From Posidonia oceanica (lineage: Eukaryota; Streptophyta; Magnoliopsida; Alismatales; Posidoniaceae), in assembly GCA_037176725.1 (NCBI GenBank), contig JAZBRS010000076.1, positions 119,183,001 through 119,247,000 of the forward strand: a DNA stretch of 64,000 nt, read 5' to 3'. Each line of letters starts with the position of its first letter. The stretch's first letter is position 1. A program made the translations under genes and the position numbers. The notes below the pieces were generated by a model. The model made no database searches. It saw only the letters and a list, made by a program, of their open reading frames with translations, and had not been told where the DNA came from. Below are positions 43,640-56,556 of this stretch, piece by piece.

Positions 43640-46600
43640 TGTTGACACCCCATCTTGGCAGGCTTGGATCCTTGGAGCCCTCCTGATGATTGCTGGACTC
43701 AAACCCAAAACCAAACCCTGATCCTCTTCTTTACCCTCCAAAATCAGCCCATCTTGACCTAAGCCTTTACCCCTCTTCCCAAGCTCAAAACCTAACCAAA
43801 ACCCATAGGAAAACCCACCAACACTCACTTAACAAGCCTACCCAAGAACCCAGAAATTTCCAAACCTAGACCATTCCCAAAAACCCTAGGAAACCTAGGC
43901 AAAACTCCCCTTTTTCTACACCTTAAAACCCATCCAAAACCTCCTTAGAATCAAACCAAAACTTCAGGACCAACACTAGAAATCCTAGGCTACCCACTCA
44001 CCAATTTTCACCACATTCCAAGACCCTTAAGACCCCCTTTCACTCAAATTATCCTTTTCTCTCTCCGGGATTATCATTTTCTCTCTCCTCTCTCTCTCCT
44101 GATTATCATCTCTCTTTTCATCCCCTTTTTGCCCCTTTTCTGGCCTGGCTGTGGGCCCCCTTTGTACTTCTATCCCTTCTCTACCTTATTCCTATTTTTA
44201 CTTTATTTTTAGCCTTTTTCCTGAATTTTAAAAATCATTTCTCTCCAACCCATCTCTTTTCCTTTTATTTCCCTCTTTTTCCCTTTTCCTTCTTCCTTCT
44301 CTTTTCCTTTGCCCTCTTTTGCAAAAATCCATGAAAACCCCTAAAAATCTGCAAAATCCCAAAACATAAAGGAAACAAATCAGAACCCTAAGAAAAACAA
44401 TTAAAAAACATTAAACAAGCAATTAAAAACCTAAACTTAACTAAATCAAACTAAAAGGAAAACTAAGCATGTAAGCTAAAAAATGCAAAACAAATCAAAA
44501 GAAAACACTGAAAAATCAAGGAAAAAACTAAAATAAAACCAAAACCCACCAAAAGTAAAAACCCCATCAAAAGAATTAAAAAACAAAACCTAAAAAGAAG
44601 AATTAAAAAACAAACACTAAAACAAGTAATTAAAGAAGCAAAAAGACTTAACCTAATAAACATAAGGAAAAGCAAGTTAAAAAAACTTAGTTAAAAGGAA
44701 AAGAAAAACACATTAAGAAAGACTTAAAAACACCCCATCAAACCAGAAAAATCTAATTAAAAACTTCAAGAAAAATCAACAAATAAAAACCAAAGCATAA
44801 TTTAAAATACTTAAGAAAGAAAAAACCCTAAGAAGACTAAAACTTAAAAACCTAAAAACAACCCTGATTAATACAAAAATAAATCCTAAAAAATCCTAAT
44901 CAATATCCTAAGTGTCCAACAAGGGAAATACAATTTTTAAAACAATTTAAAACAAGGTTTAACAAACATTTAATCAAGTGAAAACCAATTAAAAGCAAAA
45001 CCAAAACCCTAAAACCCTAATCAAGCCCAAAACACATTAATCAACCCAAAATGGCCATTAAAAAATTTAATTAAAATCCTAATCTACATCACAACCTTTC
45101 TAATATTTTTATTTATTTTTAGTTCATTTTTACTAATGTTATTTCCCCATTCTACCCTCTCTTCTTTCTTACCTCTCTTTTTCTTTCTTTCCTTTCCTTA
45201 TTGGGCCCAATCCAGCCCGTTTTTCTTTTTTTTTTTCTTTATTTCTTTTTTTTTTTTTCCTTCGGCCCGCAGCAGTCCGGCCCGCCTTCTCCACCCCTTC
45301 TTCCTCCTTCACCTTCTCTGCATTTTTTTTCTTTCTTTCACCGGTTCTCTCTCGCGGCGAGCAACAGCCTTCCCTCCTCCTTTTTCAAATTCAAAGCTCT
45401 CCATCCAATCACCTACAGAGCTCGCCGCTTCTCCTCTATCTCAGCACCATTTCCGGGAGGCAATCAATGCCTGTCGTCTCGCCGGCATCCGTCTCCTGTC
45501 TGCTGCAGTGCGTCGCCGTTGAATTCAAAATCCCAGCGCGCGCACCGGCAGCCCTCCTCCTGATATAAGCATCCAGAGTTCCCTTCCTCAGAGGAGCCTT
45601 TTGATCATCCAGAGAGGGAGAGTGGCAGAGCTCAACACTTAGCAATCGGCAAATTTGAGAGAGAAACCAGAATTCCAGCAGCTTTCCTCCACCTGAGTGA
45701 CCTCCTCTTTCTTCCTCTGTATTCTCCAATTCCCAGAGAGAAGAATCCGAGAGAGAGAGCCTAAGGGTGTGCTTTGGCATCCCGGAGAGAGAGCCCAGTT
45801 CCAGGGCCTTCCCCCAGCAATCCTTTGCCCAATTCTTTCCTCTGAATTCAGTAGAACCTTCTCCTTCTTCTCCAGCAAACCAGCCCCCTTCCAAGCCCCA
45901 ATTGCTCTCCCAGTTAATCCCCCAAGTTCACCCAGAAACCCAGCAATACCTCCCCACCATTTCCCGACCATTCCACCTCTGAAACCATCCTAAAACACCA
46001 CCTGTCCACCTGAAACTCAAACTGTGAACCCAAAGCAACCCACTCCAGAATTCCCGTCACTCCAAGTCCGCAACTTTCTTCCAAACTCCACCCAGATAAT
46101 CACCTGCGCTCCACCTTCCAGAAACACCAGACCTTCAACCCTATCCCTCACCACCGCCTGAGATTTCCACTACAAACACCTTGCCTCACTTCTGTCCAGA
46201 ATCAGCCCGTCTTTCCAATTTCTCACCACACGCTCCAGAACCCCAATCCAACCATCCAAACCCCTTCGCCAGACCTCCAGCAATCCTCCGGAAGGCTCCG
46301 CTTCGCCGGACGAGCAGCGGACAAGGCCCCCCACCTCCGGCTGCTCACTGTCAACCCAAAAGACGCAATCTTCCGCTCGAGCTGCAGAAGCATCTTCCGA
46401 TCATCCGAGGAGCTCCGGAGCTTCGTCCTGAAGACGCTCGAGCCACCGTGAGCTGCCAGCATCCACCGCAGCGACCAGACGACCATCGCCGGCCAGCTCC
46501 GACACTGCTGAGGTCGGGAGGACGCTCCAGACACGGACACAGGTATTTTCTTACCTTCCCCGCTCTCTCTCCTCCTCCTGCTGCTTCCCCGCCGATCAGA

Positions 46601-48574
46601 GTCAGCTTCCAAGCCTTCCTGCTCCGTCCTCGACTCGCCGGTCTTCCTGTCTTCTCCGGCGCCGGCCTCCTGCCCTCCGGACGCTCCAGCCAACAGAACG
46701 ATCCTCTGCCGATCTCTAGAGCTCCGTGCGAACGCCGGTAGCATCCTCCGCCGCCTCGCGCCTCCCCAAGCTCTCTGTGCCGGCAGTGCTGAGGTCCGGT
46801 GGCTCACTGCTACAGTACCTCTCACCGCCGGCAGATTACTGTGCTTTTATTTTTCTGTTTATATAGTTTCTGTGCTAATATTGCATTTATGCCTTAAGTT
46901 CTTTAATTTTTGCGTTTCAGTCCTCTGTCCATTTAATATGCTTAGTTTTTAATTAAAAACCATGCTAAATTGCTCTGAATATCTGTGCTTTTCAGTATTT
47001 TCTTTTCAGTCCTTTTACTGTGCTGTGCTGTTGTATTATTTTGCATTTCAGCCCCTCTGTTTTCAATTTTTGCACTTAAGTCCTGCCCTAAATCAGTTCA
47101 TTTAATTGCATGCATTTTACCATATGAAATTGCATTCTGCATCCCTGCATGTTTTTGATTTTGCATAGAGGTCCATGCACTGTAGTAACTTAGGTTTTAT
47201 TTTTAATTTTTGCATACTGCATTGCATATTTTCCCCCCTGTTTTTGCATATTTGCATTTAGGTCCATTTTAAATGGACAGTAACCATTTGCATGCATTTT
47301 TGCTTACTGCATTGCATTTTGGCCCCTGTTTTTTTTCAGAAATTACACATCAGTCCTTTTCAGTGTTTTCAGAGCATATTTACCATACAAAATTGCATAT
47401 TTGACCCCTGCATGATTCAAAAATCACACATAGGTCCTTGCATCTTTTAAAAACTATGTAAAAAGACTGTTTTGCCCCTAAAAATGCATCTTAGCTCCTA
47501 TGCTTACAAAATTGCATGTAGACCCTCCACTTGCATCCCCAGACTCCCCAGAACCCTGTTTTCTGGAAAATTTGCATTTTAGACCCTAGTTTTTCCAAAA
47601 TTGCATTCTGATCTCTTTTGTTTTCAAAACTTCTTCCAATGCATACCCTCTTTTCAAATTAGCTTTCTGAGCCCAGTCTTTTGTGAAATAACCCTCTGCC
47701 CTCTCCTGTTTTCAAAACCCTCCTCTATGGACCCCATCTTTTGTGAAAATTTACATTTTAGCCCCTTTTCTTTTTCAAAAATGCCTTTGAACTCCTGTCT
47801 TTTCCAAGTTTGTTCCTCTGGTTTCTCCTTGCTTGTGCATGCATTCTGCATTCATTTAGTCTTGCATTTTAGCATCTCTTTGCACACACTAAGCACTTTT
47901 AGCTCCCCTTCACTTGGGAGGACCTTTTGCACACCCCTAGGACCTCCTGAACACCTAGATCTGCTCTTCTCCCCTGTTCTGGCCTTCCTGCCTTGAAGCT
48001 GCGATATCTTCCAATCCGGCCGTTGGATCTTCTCAAATAAGCTGCCCAGGCGACCGCAGCAAAGCGCTCTTCAGCATGGACCAAGCGGATCTCAGATCAG
48101 GCTCCCGGATTTCTAGGTATGTCCTCCTAAACTCCTGCATTACATTCATTTGCATGCCATTTGCATAGTTTTCCTCGTTTTCGATTTCTGTCTCTTTGAG
48201 CATGTAGAATAGGGCTTCCTCTTCTTGTCTATCAACTCAGATCTCCATTTCGCGTTTCCCCATGTGTTTTGTGTTGAGTTTTCCCTGGATTTACCACTTA
48301 ATGTGACTTTCTTCCCCCTTTTCCACGATCCGATCGCATCGCGAGCTTTAGGCAGCATGCGAGACACACCGTGGAGCGGTTTAGTGGGAAACGGTCATAA
48401 AGAGGTGGTAATCCCTCCGTTTGCTCACTCTCCCCTTTGTAGGTCTTCACACCTACCCTGGGTGGTCCTAAACAATGTCTGTTCTTACACACACATTGTC
48501 TTGCTCCTCTTTGGCATCTTCTGATCTCTTCTTTGCATTTAGCATTCGCACAGTTTTCCGAGGTTTTATCTCGC

Positions 48575-48800
48575 AGCTTTTGGCACCGTTTTGCGTGCCC
48601 GTTCTCGTTTTGGCACCGTTTTGCGTGCCTGCTTTGTCTTTCGCGTCGTTTTGCGCGCTCGTCCTATTTTTGGCACAGTTTTGCGTGCCCGTCACCGTCT
48701 TTTGCATCGATTTGCGTGCCGCCTTGCTTTCTCGCCCATTTTACATACCGACCTTGTCTTTTTGCACCGTTTTGCGAGCTTTCTTGTTTTTGGCCTCGTT
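48575..48800 (+). repeat. 30-bp-type array in the solo LTR, degenerate
   Basis: About seven units around GGCACCGTTTTGCGTGCCCG with irregular spacing. Same position in the LTR as the clean arrays of E1 and E2. Confidence 0.75.
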
Positions 48801-49076
48801 TTGCGTGCTTTACGCCGTTTTCTCTTGCATGTCGATTGCATTGCATGGTTTTACCATTGTTTTGCTTTTTTCGCTTGCATTTGCATATAGGGCTGTGATG
48901 CTTACTGCCTGGAGTTCTCACGAGCCAGGTTTCGCCCGGTTCGGAACACAGACAGCGCGGCTGAGCATTTAGAAAGTACGTTTACTTTCCTTGCTTTGCC
49001 TCTTCCCACTTAGAGCACACCTTGAGCATTCATTTAGGCATTCATAGGCACATAGGCATTCAATCCTGCATTTCCC

Positions 49077-49205
49077 TGCGTATGCGAGCGTAAGCCTAGA
49101 AAGACCGATTTTCGGGCGTGTCGGGGGTGCCTAACACCTTCCCCGCACGTAATAGGAGTCCTTGCCCTGTCTTTTGGCCCGCAATGACCGTACTGCCCTT
49201 ATCCT
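49077..49205 (+). promoter_or_regulatory. Conserved U5-side LTR block, solo LTR copy
   Basis: Contains GGTGCCTAACACCTTCCCC; followed by a PBS-like TGGCGACTCTG at 49341-49351. Confidence 0.6.
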
Positions 49206-49464
49206 AGGCTAGAGTCATCTCCTTTGCATGTATTTGCATTTGTTTCCTTTGCATTGCTTTGCTTTGCATTTCTTGCTTGGTTTTGCGTGTTAATTCACGC
49301 ATTTCCCCCGGTTTTCCTTGACTCCCGTTAATAGACATGGTGGCGACTCTGATTTGTCTTATCTTTCTCTTTTCTCCTCGATTTCAAGTGTTTTCGAGTC
49401 AAGCCTCTTCCTCGGATCCAATCGCCGCTAAATAGCAAGCCTGATTCCGATCGGGATCGCTACA

Positions 49465-49469
49465 CACAG
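49465..49469. repeat. Right target-site duplication of the solo LTR
   Basis: CACAG, identical to 43635-43639. Confidence 0.93.
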
Positions 49470-50802
49470 GCATATAATCTCTGACAGAAAGCAGAATCTG
49501 AGGCTGATAATGTAGTTCAGTATGCATCCAGCAGTTAAAGATCAGAATATAGCAGTTAAGCATGGATAAGCAAAGGGAAATCTGCAGCAGTCTTGTGGAT
49601 ACAGGGGCAAGGGCTGGCAAGAGATCTGGACCAGCGCAGCTCGAGCAGCGTCAACGCGTTCTAGGCAAGAAGTACTGTCTCAGGGTCGAAGCGAGTTGCA
49701 GAGCGGAACGATCGATAAGACAGAAAGGATAATTGAGGATGCATGCACGCATGATGTAGGTTGGTATGCTTATGAAATGGTTAGTATGCTTGGGTGCCCT
49801 CAGCATACGGAGTGCTTTGGTGCCTGCTGCAAAGGAAGGGAGTGGTCCCCGACTCACTGGACCCTACTTAGATTCTTGGCTCGCTGGTGGCACTCCAGAA
49901 CGGGTGTTGGCGTTTGTGCAGGTGGTGGTGTGGTGGGGACAGGCTACTTGCCGAATTCTCAGGACCTACACCTATTCTTTCTACTCTCTTTTTTTTTTAT
50001 CTCTCCCTCATAGGTATGCAGTCTTTCTCCACCCCTAGCTGGGAGAGGGTAAGTGTTTTGCTTTTGGAGGGAAGTGGTAGACCCTTTTAGGCTTACACCC
50101 TTGGGTCTCTTGTAAGGTACAGGGGAATGATGGTGCCTGCATTTTTGGGTTGAATCTTGCCCTTCTTCTTTTCTTCTTTTCCCTTTTTGCTTGCTTTTTC
50201 TCCCTTTTTTTTTGTTTTTGTTCTATCTCTTTTTTTTTGCTTGTTTGATTTCTTTTTCTCTTTTTTTTCAGGCTTTTGCTATCCCCATTTTGGTGGCAAA
50301 AGAAGGGTGCTTGAGTTGTGATGGATCTGGGCTTTGGGTCTGCTATGTGATGGGTAGAAGGAGCAGGGTTAGACTACACACCCCTATCTCTAGGGCCGGC
50401 TTCTGTCTTCGTCTTCTGTTCCTTGGACGTGCCCAAGCCTAGACGTCTACTCTCACTTTTTCCAGACTCACATCCTAACATTTTTTTCTCCCTCAGAGGT
50501 GTATGTCCTTGCGAGTTTAGGCAGTTCGCCTGTCCTGATTGGTGGTGGCTCCCTCACTAGCTAAGATATCTAAGTAGTGCCAGGTGAGGTAGGGCGGACT
50601 CTTTCCAGAGCAGGCAAGCACTTCCGGTTCTCATCACCGGGCCCAAAATGCAATGCACGGTTTGAGGGGATGACAATGATGATTTGAAGAGAGTGGATGC
50701 ATGAGTAGGATAGATAGAAGATGCAGGTAGGACGAGAATGCAAGAGGTGAGAATGCAAGTGTGTAGGTGGGAGAAGGGCATCTGCAACGGGGGCCGCCTT
50801 CG
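49470..50802 (-). other. Spacer between pol and the extra ORF in E2
   Basis: Minus-strand counterpart of 31480-32776 in E1. It has a pyrimidine-rich stretch on the plus strand (about 50165-50275) and no sustained credible frame. The end of pol is shifted by a one-base difference near 50820. Confidence 0.6.
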
Positions 50803-52600
50803 GCTACTGATAGTACTTCTTGAGATAGCAGAGGTTGACGGGCTCAGACTGCTCGACCCGGTCCATATCCTCAAGAGTTACAGCACCTCCCGAGAAGATC
50901 TGCTTGACCACGAAGGGGCCACGCCAATTAGGTCAGAATTTCCCTCAACCATCAGGCAAATGAATGGTGCGCAAAATGAGGTCCCCTGGCTGAAAGTTTC
51001 TGGGCTGGACCTTCTTCAGGAATGCTCTGGCCATCCGCTTCTGGTAGCAGTGAGCGTTGTGCATAGCTTGCAGTCTGTGCTCATCAATCAGATTTAGTTG
51101 GACGCAGCGGTCTTCAACCCATTCTGCCTCTTCCAACTCAGCTTCTCGTAGGATCCGCAGTGAGGGGATCTCTACTTCAACAGGTAGCACCGCTTCCATG
51201 CCGTACACCAAAGAATACGGGGTGGCTCCCGTTGAGGTCCGGATTGATGTCCTGTACGCCCAGAGCGCGTACGGGAGCTTGTCATGCCAATCCTTGTGGG
51301 TTTCTACCATCTTTTTCAGGATTTTAACAATGTTCTTGTTTGCAGACTCCATCGCTCCGTTCATTTGTGGCCGGTAGGGTGAGGATCTATGATGCTTGAT
51401 CTTGAGACTCTACAGGTATTCCTCGATCCTCTTGGCAATGAAGTTTGTGCCATTATCAGAGATGACAGAGTGCGGGACCCCATATTGGGCAACGATATTG
51501 TTCCTGATAAACTTTTCTGTTGCCACAGCGGTGACTGTCTTATAAGAGGCTGCTTCCACCCACTTGGTAAAGTAATCGATCGCTGCCAGAATGTAACAAT
51601 GACCATTTGAAGCAGCCGAGTGGACGGCGCCAATGACATCGATCCCCCAGGTGGAGAAAGGCCATGGCGAAGACATGTTATGCAGCTATTGCGGGGGGGC
51701 CTTGATGAAGTTACCATGGATCTAACAGTTGTGGCATCTGCGCACGAATCGGCAGCAGTCTGCTTCCATGGTCTGCCAGAAATATCCTTGGAGCATGATC
51801 TTCTTGACCAGGAGGACGCCGTTCATGTGCGGGCCACCGGTCCCTACATGCACTTGAAGCATTAGCGTGTCAGCCTCCGATTTGTTCAGGCAGCGCAGTA
51901 ACATCTGATTATATGACCTTCTGTATAGCTGCCCAGACCCCAACACATACTTTGACGCCAGATGTGCCAGAGTCCTCTTGTCTGCTGCCGCTGTATCAGG
52001 AGGAAAGCTGCCAGACTCCAGGAAAGATTTTATATCTTGATACCAGGGCTGCTCCTCTGCTGGATCCGCCTCTTCTATGTTCAGGCAATATGCAGGCTGC
52101 TCAATGCGAGTAACAGATACATCCACTATGCTGTCTTCAGGTATAGTGAGCCAGGATGCCAGAGTTGCTAGTGCGTCTGCGTACGCATTCTTTGTCCTGT
52201 TCATGTATGTGAAGCAGATGCTCTCAAATTCTTCCATCAGCCTCAGCAGGTGTTCGTGATACGGCACAAGCTTAGGATCTTTTGTCCTCCAGTCGCCGTT
52301 CACTTGAGAGATTACTAGCATGGCATCATCGTGCACATGCAACTTTTGCGCCTTATGCTCGAGGGCGACTTTCAATCCCAGGATGCATGCTTCATATTCT
52401 GCTTGATTGTTTGTGCAGGTGAAAGTCAGCTTCCTTGCGAAGGGAATCATTTGTCCCTGGGGCGTGGTCAGCACTGCGCCTACGCCTCGCCCTTTTTTGT
52501 TGACAGCGCCATCAAAGTAGAGCTGCCATTCCTCTTGTTTTTCAGGATTTTTCTCCTTAGAGTCCTCCATTGCGAAGAGGATGTCCTCGTCAGGGAACTG
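50803..52600 (-). pseudogene. Second RNase H and integrase of E2
   Basis: RNase H at about 52540-52290 (YFDGAVNKKG, NNQAEYEACILGL, HDDAMLVISQ). The integrase zinc-binding part (CHNC) ends at a stop, 51724-51722, where E1 has Gln; another stop follows at 51688-51686. The catalytic core (GIDVIGAVHS, SDNGTNF, NGAMES) is readable between 51676 and 51290 and has a stop at 51412-51410. The C-terminal part holds IRTSTGATPYSLVYGMEAVL and reaches a stop at 50947-50945 (Arg codon in E1). All are single-base changes. The homologous end of pol is at 50803-50805. It could not encode a full integrase as it stands. Confidence 0.9.
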
Positions 52601-54723
52601 CGTCTGGAGGGGTTGGTATTCTGGCAGAGGAAGATCGGCAAGGTGGTCTGCCATGGCCTGGCCCTTCATGGATTTCTGTGTGACAAAGGTGATGTCGTAC
52701 TGAGACAATAACACCTGCCACTTAGCACATCTACCTATCATGGCCGGCTTTTGAAAGAGGAACTTGATAGGATCATGCAGGCATAGGAGTTGAACTGGGT
52801 ATGCCATCATGTAGTGCCTTAGTTTCTGTGCAGCCCAGACAAGGGACAAGCAGGTCTTCTCTAGTGTACTGTACCTGGCTTCACATTCGTTAAACTTCTT
52901 GCTCAGGTAATAGATGGCGCACTCCCTTCTACTAGATTCGTCATGTTGGCCCAAGACGGCACCCATGGAATACTGCGTGGTAGAAAGGTAGAGAAGCAAA
53001 GGTCTCCCTGGTGTAGGGGGAACCAGGACAGGAGGCTTGATCAACAGCTGCTTGATCTTGGCAAATGCAGCCTGACACTCCTCGCTCCAGTCGATTTGCG
53101 CATTTTTCTTCAAGAGCTTGAATATGGGTTCACAGATGGGCGTAAGCTGTGCAATAAAGCGGCTGATATACTGTAAACGCCCAAGCAGACTTCTGACCTC
53201 CTTTTCAGTTCTGGGGGGTGGCATGTCCACAATGGCTTTTGCTTTCATCGGGTCCAGCTCAATCCCCCTTTGGCTAACAATGTAGCCGAGCAGCTTGCCA
53301 GAAGACACCCCGAATACACACTTCTTGGGATTCAAGCGCAATTTGTATTTCCGTAGACGGTCAAAGAGCTTTTTAGACAGGCAAGATGGTCTTCAGGCTC
53401 TTTGGTTTTAGCAATCATGTCGTCTACGTAGACCTCTACTTCTTGGTGCATGAGGTCATGGAACAGTGCAGTCATGGCCCTCTGATAGGTCGCACCAGCA
53501 TTCTTCAGATCGAACGGCATGACTTGGTAGCAGAAGACTCCCCAAGGGGTGATGAATGAAGTCTTTTCCATGTCTTCTTCTGCCATTTTGATTTGGTTGT
53601 ATCCAGAAAAGCCGTCCATGAAGGAGAGCATCTTGTGGCCCGCTGTATTGTCGACTAAGACATCAATGTGAGGCAGGGGGAAGTCGTCCTTGGGACTCGC
53701 CTTGTACAGGTCCCTGTAGTCGATGCAGATCCGGATTCAGCCATCTTTCTTGGGCACAGGTACAATGTTTGCCAGCCACTCAGGATAAAGAACGACCTTC
53801 AGAAAGTTGACTCTGAGCTGCTTCATTATCTCTTCTTTGATCATGAGCAGCCACTGCGGTTGCCATCTTCTTAGCTTCTGCTTTACTGGCTTGGCATCCG
53901 GGTTTAATGGCAGATTGTGCACCACTATCTCTATGTCAAGGCCGACCATATCCTCGTAACTCCAGGCGAAGACATCCGCATATTCTTTCAAGAATGCGAT
54001 GAATTCTGCTCGAGCCTGGGAGGACAGCTGAGCACTGATACGAACTTCTCTGACTTCCACAGCTGTGCCGATGTTGACAACCTCTATTTCTTCTTCAACA
54101 TGGAGGTTGGGGCCTTCTAGGTCGTCGTCATAGGGCCGGAACTCGGGCAACGGTTCGTCAATCTCATCCATGCCCGTATCGTCCTCCTCTCCATAAGCAA
54201 TAAGTTCCGAGAGGATCTCTTTCTCAAAATAAGGACTTGTGATGTCGAAAGAGTGTATATGTTCCGCTGCTTGGCCCTGGTGACGCTTCAGGATGGTCAC
54301 ACTCACTCGAGTATTCTTGTAGCCTCGGTGCGCGACCTCCGTCCCAGCAACTCCTTCTGCTGTTTGCTCTGGCCTGACTAATTCTGCTGAGTGCTCTGCT
54401 GATACTACTGAGGGCCTTGCTGATTCTGCTGTTGATACTGCTGATGATTCTGCTACTGAGGCTGCTAACAACTCTGTTACTGATTCTGCTTTCTGCTCTA
54501 TTACCGCTGCTGCTTGGACTGCTAGTGCTTCCTCCTCTGAGTCTTCTAGTGTGCTTGGGGAGGGTATGCCAGACAGGCAGCTGATCTGGGCACTGCCGCT
54601 CGCTATGCTGCTCCGGTGAGGCATGTGTTGCACAAACCACCTAGACCTGCCTTCTGGTCGGAGAGTGATGAGTTCATCTGGTCTAGGGGAGTCTGGTGCT
54701 GCCGAGCCTTCTTCCAGGACCAT
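52601..54723 (-). pseudogene. Reverse transcriptase and degenerate RNase H of E2
   Basis: Acidic pre-RT part, then RT with LYPEWLANIVPVPKKDG, a stop at 53739-53737 (Arg codon in E1), FMDGFSGYNQI, MPFDLKNAGATYQRAM and an intact YVDD (53430-53419). A run of five A instead of six near 53372 shifts the frame. The RNase H that follows has LYLSTTQYSMGAVL, lacking the catalytic Asp, as in E1. The Gln at 52600-52598 is the residue that became the stop at 29683 in E1. Confidence 0.9.
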
Positions 54724-56538
54724 GATAGAGGCATGGTCTTCTTACAGAGGAGGGTCCGTAACCACGGCTTTCCCTTTCCTTTCTGCGGCTCGATGCTCTG
54801 CCAGGTCTTCTGCTATCGACATGATTTGTTCTTGATAAAGTAGCTCTAAGTCGGACATCCATGAATCGACCTGGGTTTCTATCGCCACTCCTTCCTCCTC
54901 GTCTGAGGGTGAGTCGACGTAGTAGGCGCCGGGGGCCTGCGGCATTGGCCCGGCTGCAAGGCGGATCGCTGCCCTTGGAATTTGCATGATCTGGCTCATG
55001 GGCGCGCCTAATAGCGGCAGCTTTGGTGTGGGAGATCCAAACAGACTGGTCAACGGGGCCACAGACGGGTATGCTGCCAGTGTCACTGTTGCAAGTGGAG
55101 GGCAGGCAGAGGCACTCTTCTGAGGGCTCAAGGGCCGGGAGACTATGGTGCTTAGTTGGTCCTTTGCACCTGGTTGTGACTGTGAGAGTGTAGCTTCTGA
55201 CGCCGTGGGGGCCTGCCAAGAGAGTTGCTGCTTTGCATCAGGAAGATGCGAAGCGGACTGCGCCGACTGCATTCTCAGTGATGCGGCCGCTGGAGTGGGC
55301 TGAGCTGTGCTGCTGATTGAATTGATCGACTGTCCCTCCAGAGAGAGTGACAGTGGCACTGGTGCGACTGCGACCGCGGGTAGCCTACCCGATCCTGCCA
55401 GAAGGAGTGTCTCTGACTCCTGTACCGTTGCTGCCTGTACTTGTAATGCAGATGTGGCTGTAAAAGTGTGAGAGCTTGCCAGTTCTGCCACAGAGCCTAC
55501 TGAGCTGTCTGCTGTGTTTGCTAGAGGGAGAGCTGAACATGCTGACTGTGGTACCTCTACGCTGATCATTGCCTTGCTGCCAGTTGGGACTGCCTCTACT
55601 GTGCTAGGCTGCTCCTCATCCGAGTAGTAGTCCTCAATGCAGACCCAGTCTTCTGCCGGCACCGCGACTTGATCATCGGTCGATCCCAGGACTCCTGCAC
55701 TGGTGAAGTTAGTGAGGTCTCTGGGGATGGCTGGTTCGTGATCCTTGAGCTGAAGGCAGTGATCTTCGTTGAGCTTGGGTTCGTAACCGAGGCCTTCAGA
55801 TTTCCTCCGCTCCACCGCTACGATCGGCTCTGCGATCCCCTGGCCATGACGCCCGAGCGGTGTACCCTTTATGTAACCCCACCTGTGACATACATTCTCG
55901 ACCATTCGGAAGGGGTTGCTGTGAACGGCCAAGGAGTTGACACGTTCAAGATCAGGAATGAAGTTAACCGGCTCGCACCGATTAACGCGATATAGAGCTT
56001 CAGAAGTCTCGGGGTCAAATGGGATAGCTTGTGAAGACACGGGGGAGACTGCTTCGATCCGCTCCTTCTCAAAGTTCTCCGCCATGACGACAATGACATC
56101 ATCGCCGCGATGGTACTTTATCATCCGATGGAGGGTCGAAGGAAGGACCTGATGCTTGTGGAGCCAAGGGCGCCCAAGCAGAAGATTGAAATTCGGCTTC
56201 AAGTCGACGACATAGAATTCTACATCGAAGACAATCGGGCCAATAGCAAGAGGAATAACCAGAATCCCTAGAGCGTCATGGTGGGTGTTGTCAAAAGCTG
56301 TCATTCCCTTCACGGCTGGCGTGATGTCCTCAGCTTTGAATCCGAGCTTGGTTGCAGTACGCATGGGGCAGACGTTAAGGCCTGACCCTTTATCAACCAG
56401 TGTTAGGGGAATGCGAAAGTTTTTGAACTGAACCGTGACGAACAGGGGTTGGTTATGATTAGTCCCCGTCGAAGGTAGCTCATCACTTGTAAAAGAGATG
56501 ACCTGGGGCTCCGCAATCATCCCTACCATGCTTTCCAA
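54724..56538 (-). pseudogene. Protease and linker of E2 pol
   Basis: Almost intact: SFTSDELPSTGTNHNQPLF, LTLVDKGSGLNVCPMRTA with the catalytic Asp followed by Lys instead of Asn, LLLGRPWLHKH, then the G-patch-like KGTPLGRHGQGIAEP...GLGYEPK and a long Ser/Ala/Pro-rich linker. Only one stop interrupts it (54744-54742; Gln in E1), after which the same frame continues into RT. The change next to the catalytic Asp (DKGS) may reduce activity. Confidence 0.88.
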
Positions 56539-56556
56539 GGCTGAAGGCTCAATAGA

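Larger units (their letters stand above)
43640..49464 (+). mobile_element. Solo LTR with CACAG target duplications
   Basis: A 5.83 kb LTR of the same family, starting TGTTGACACCCC and ending GGGATCGCTACA, flanked by CACAG at 43635-43639 and 49465-49469. No PBS, polypurine tract or internal region adjoins it. E2 sequence resumes on both sides. This is the expected product of recombination between the two LTRs of a full element. It lies 24 bases upstream of the first Met of the extra ORF and in the opposite orientation. Confidence 0.95.
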
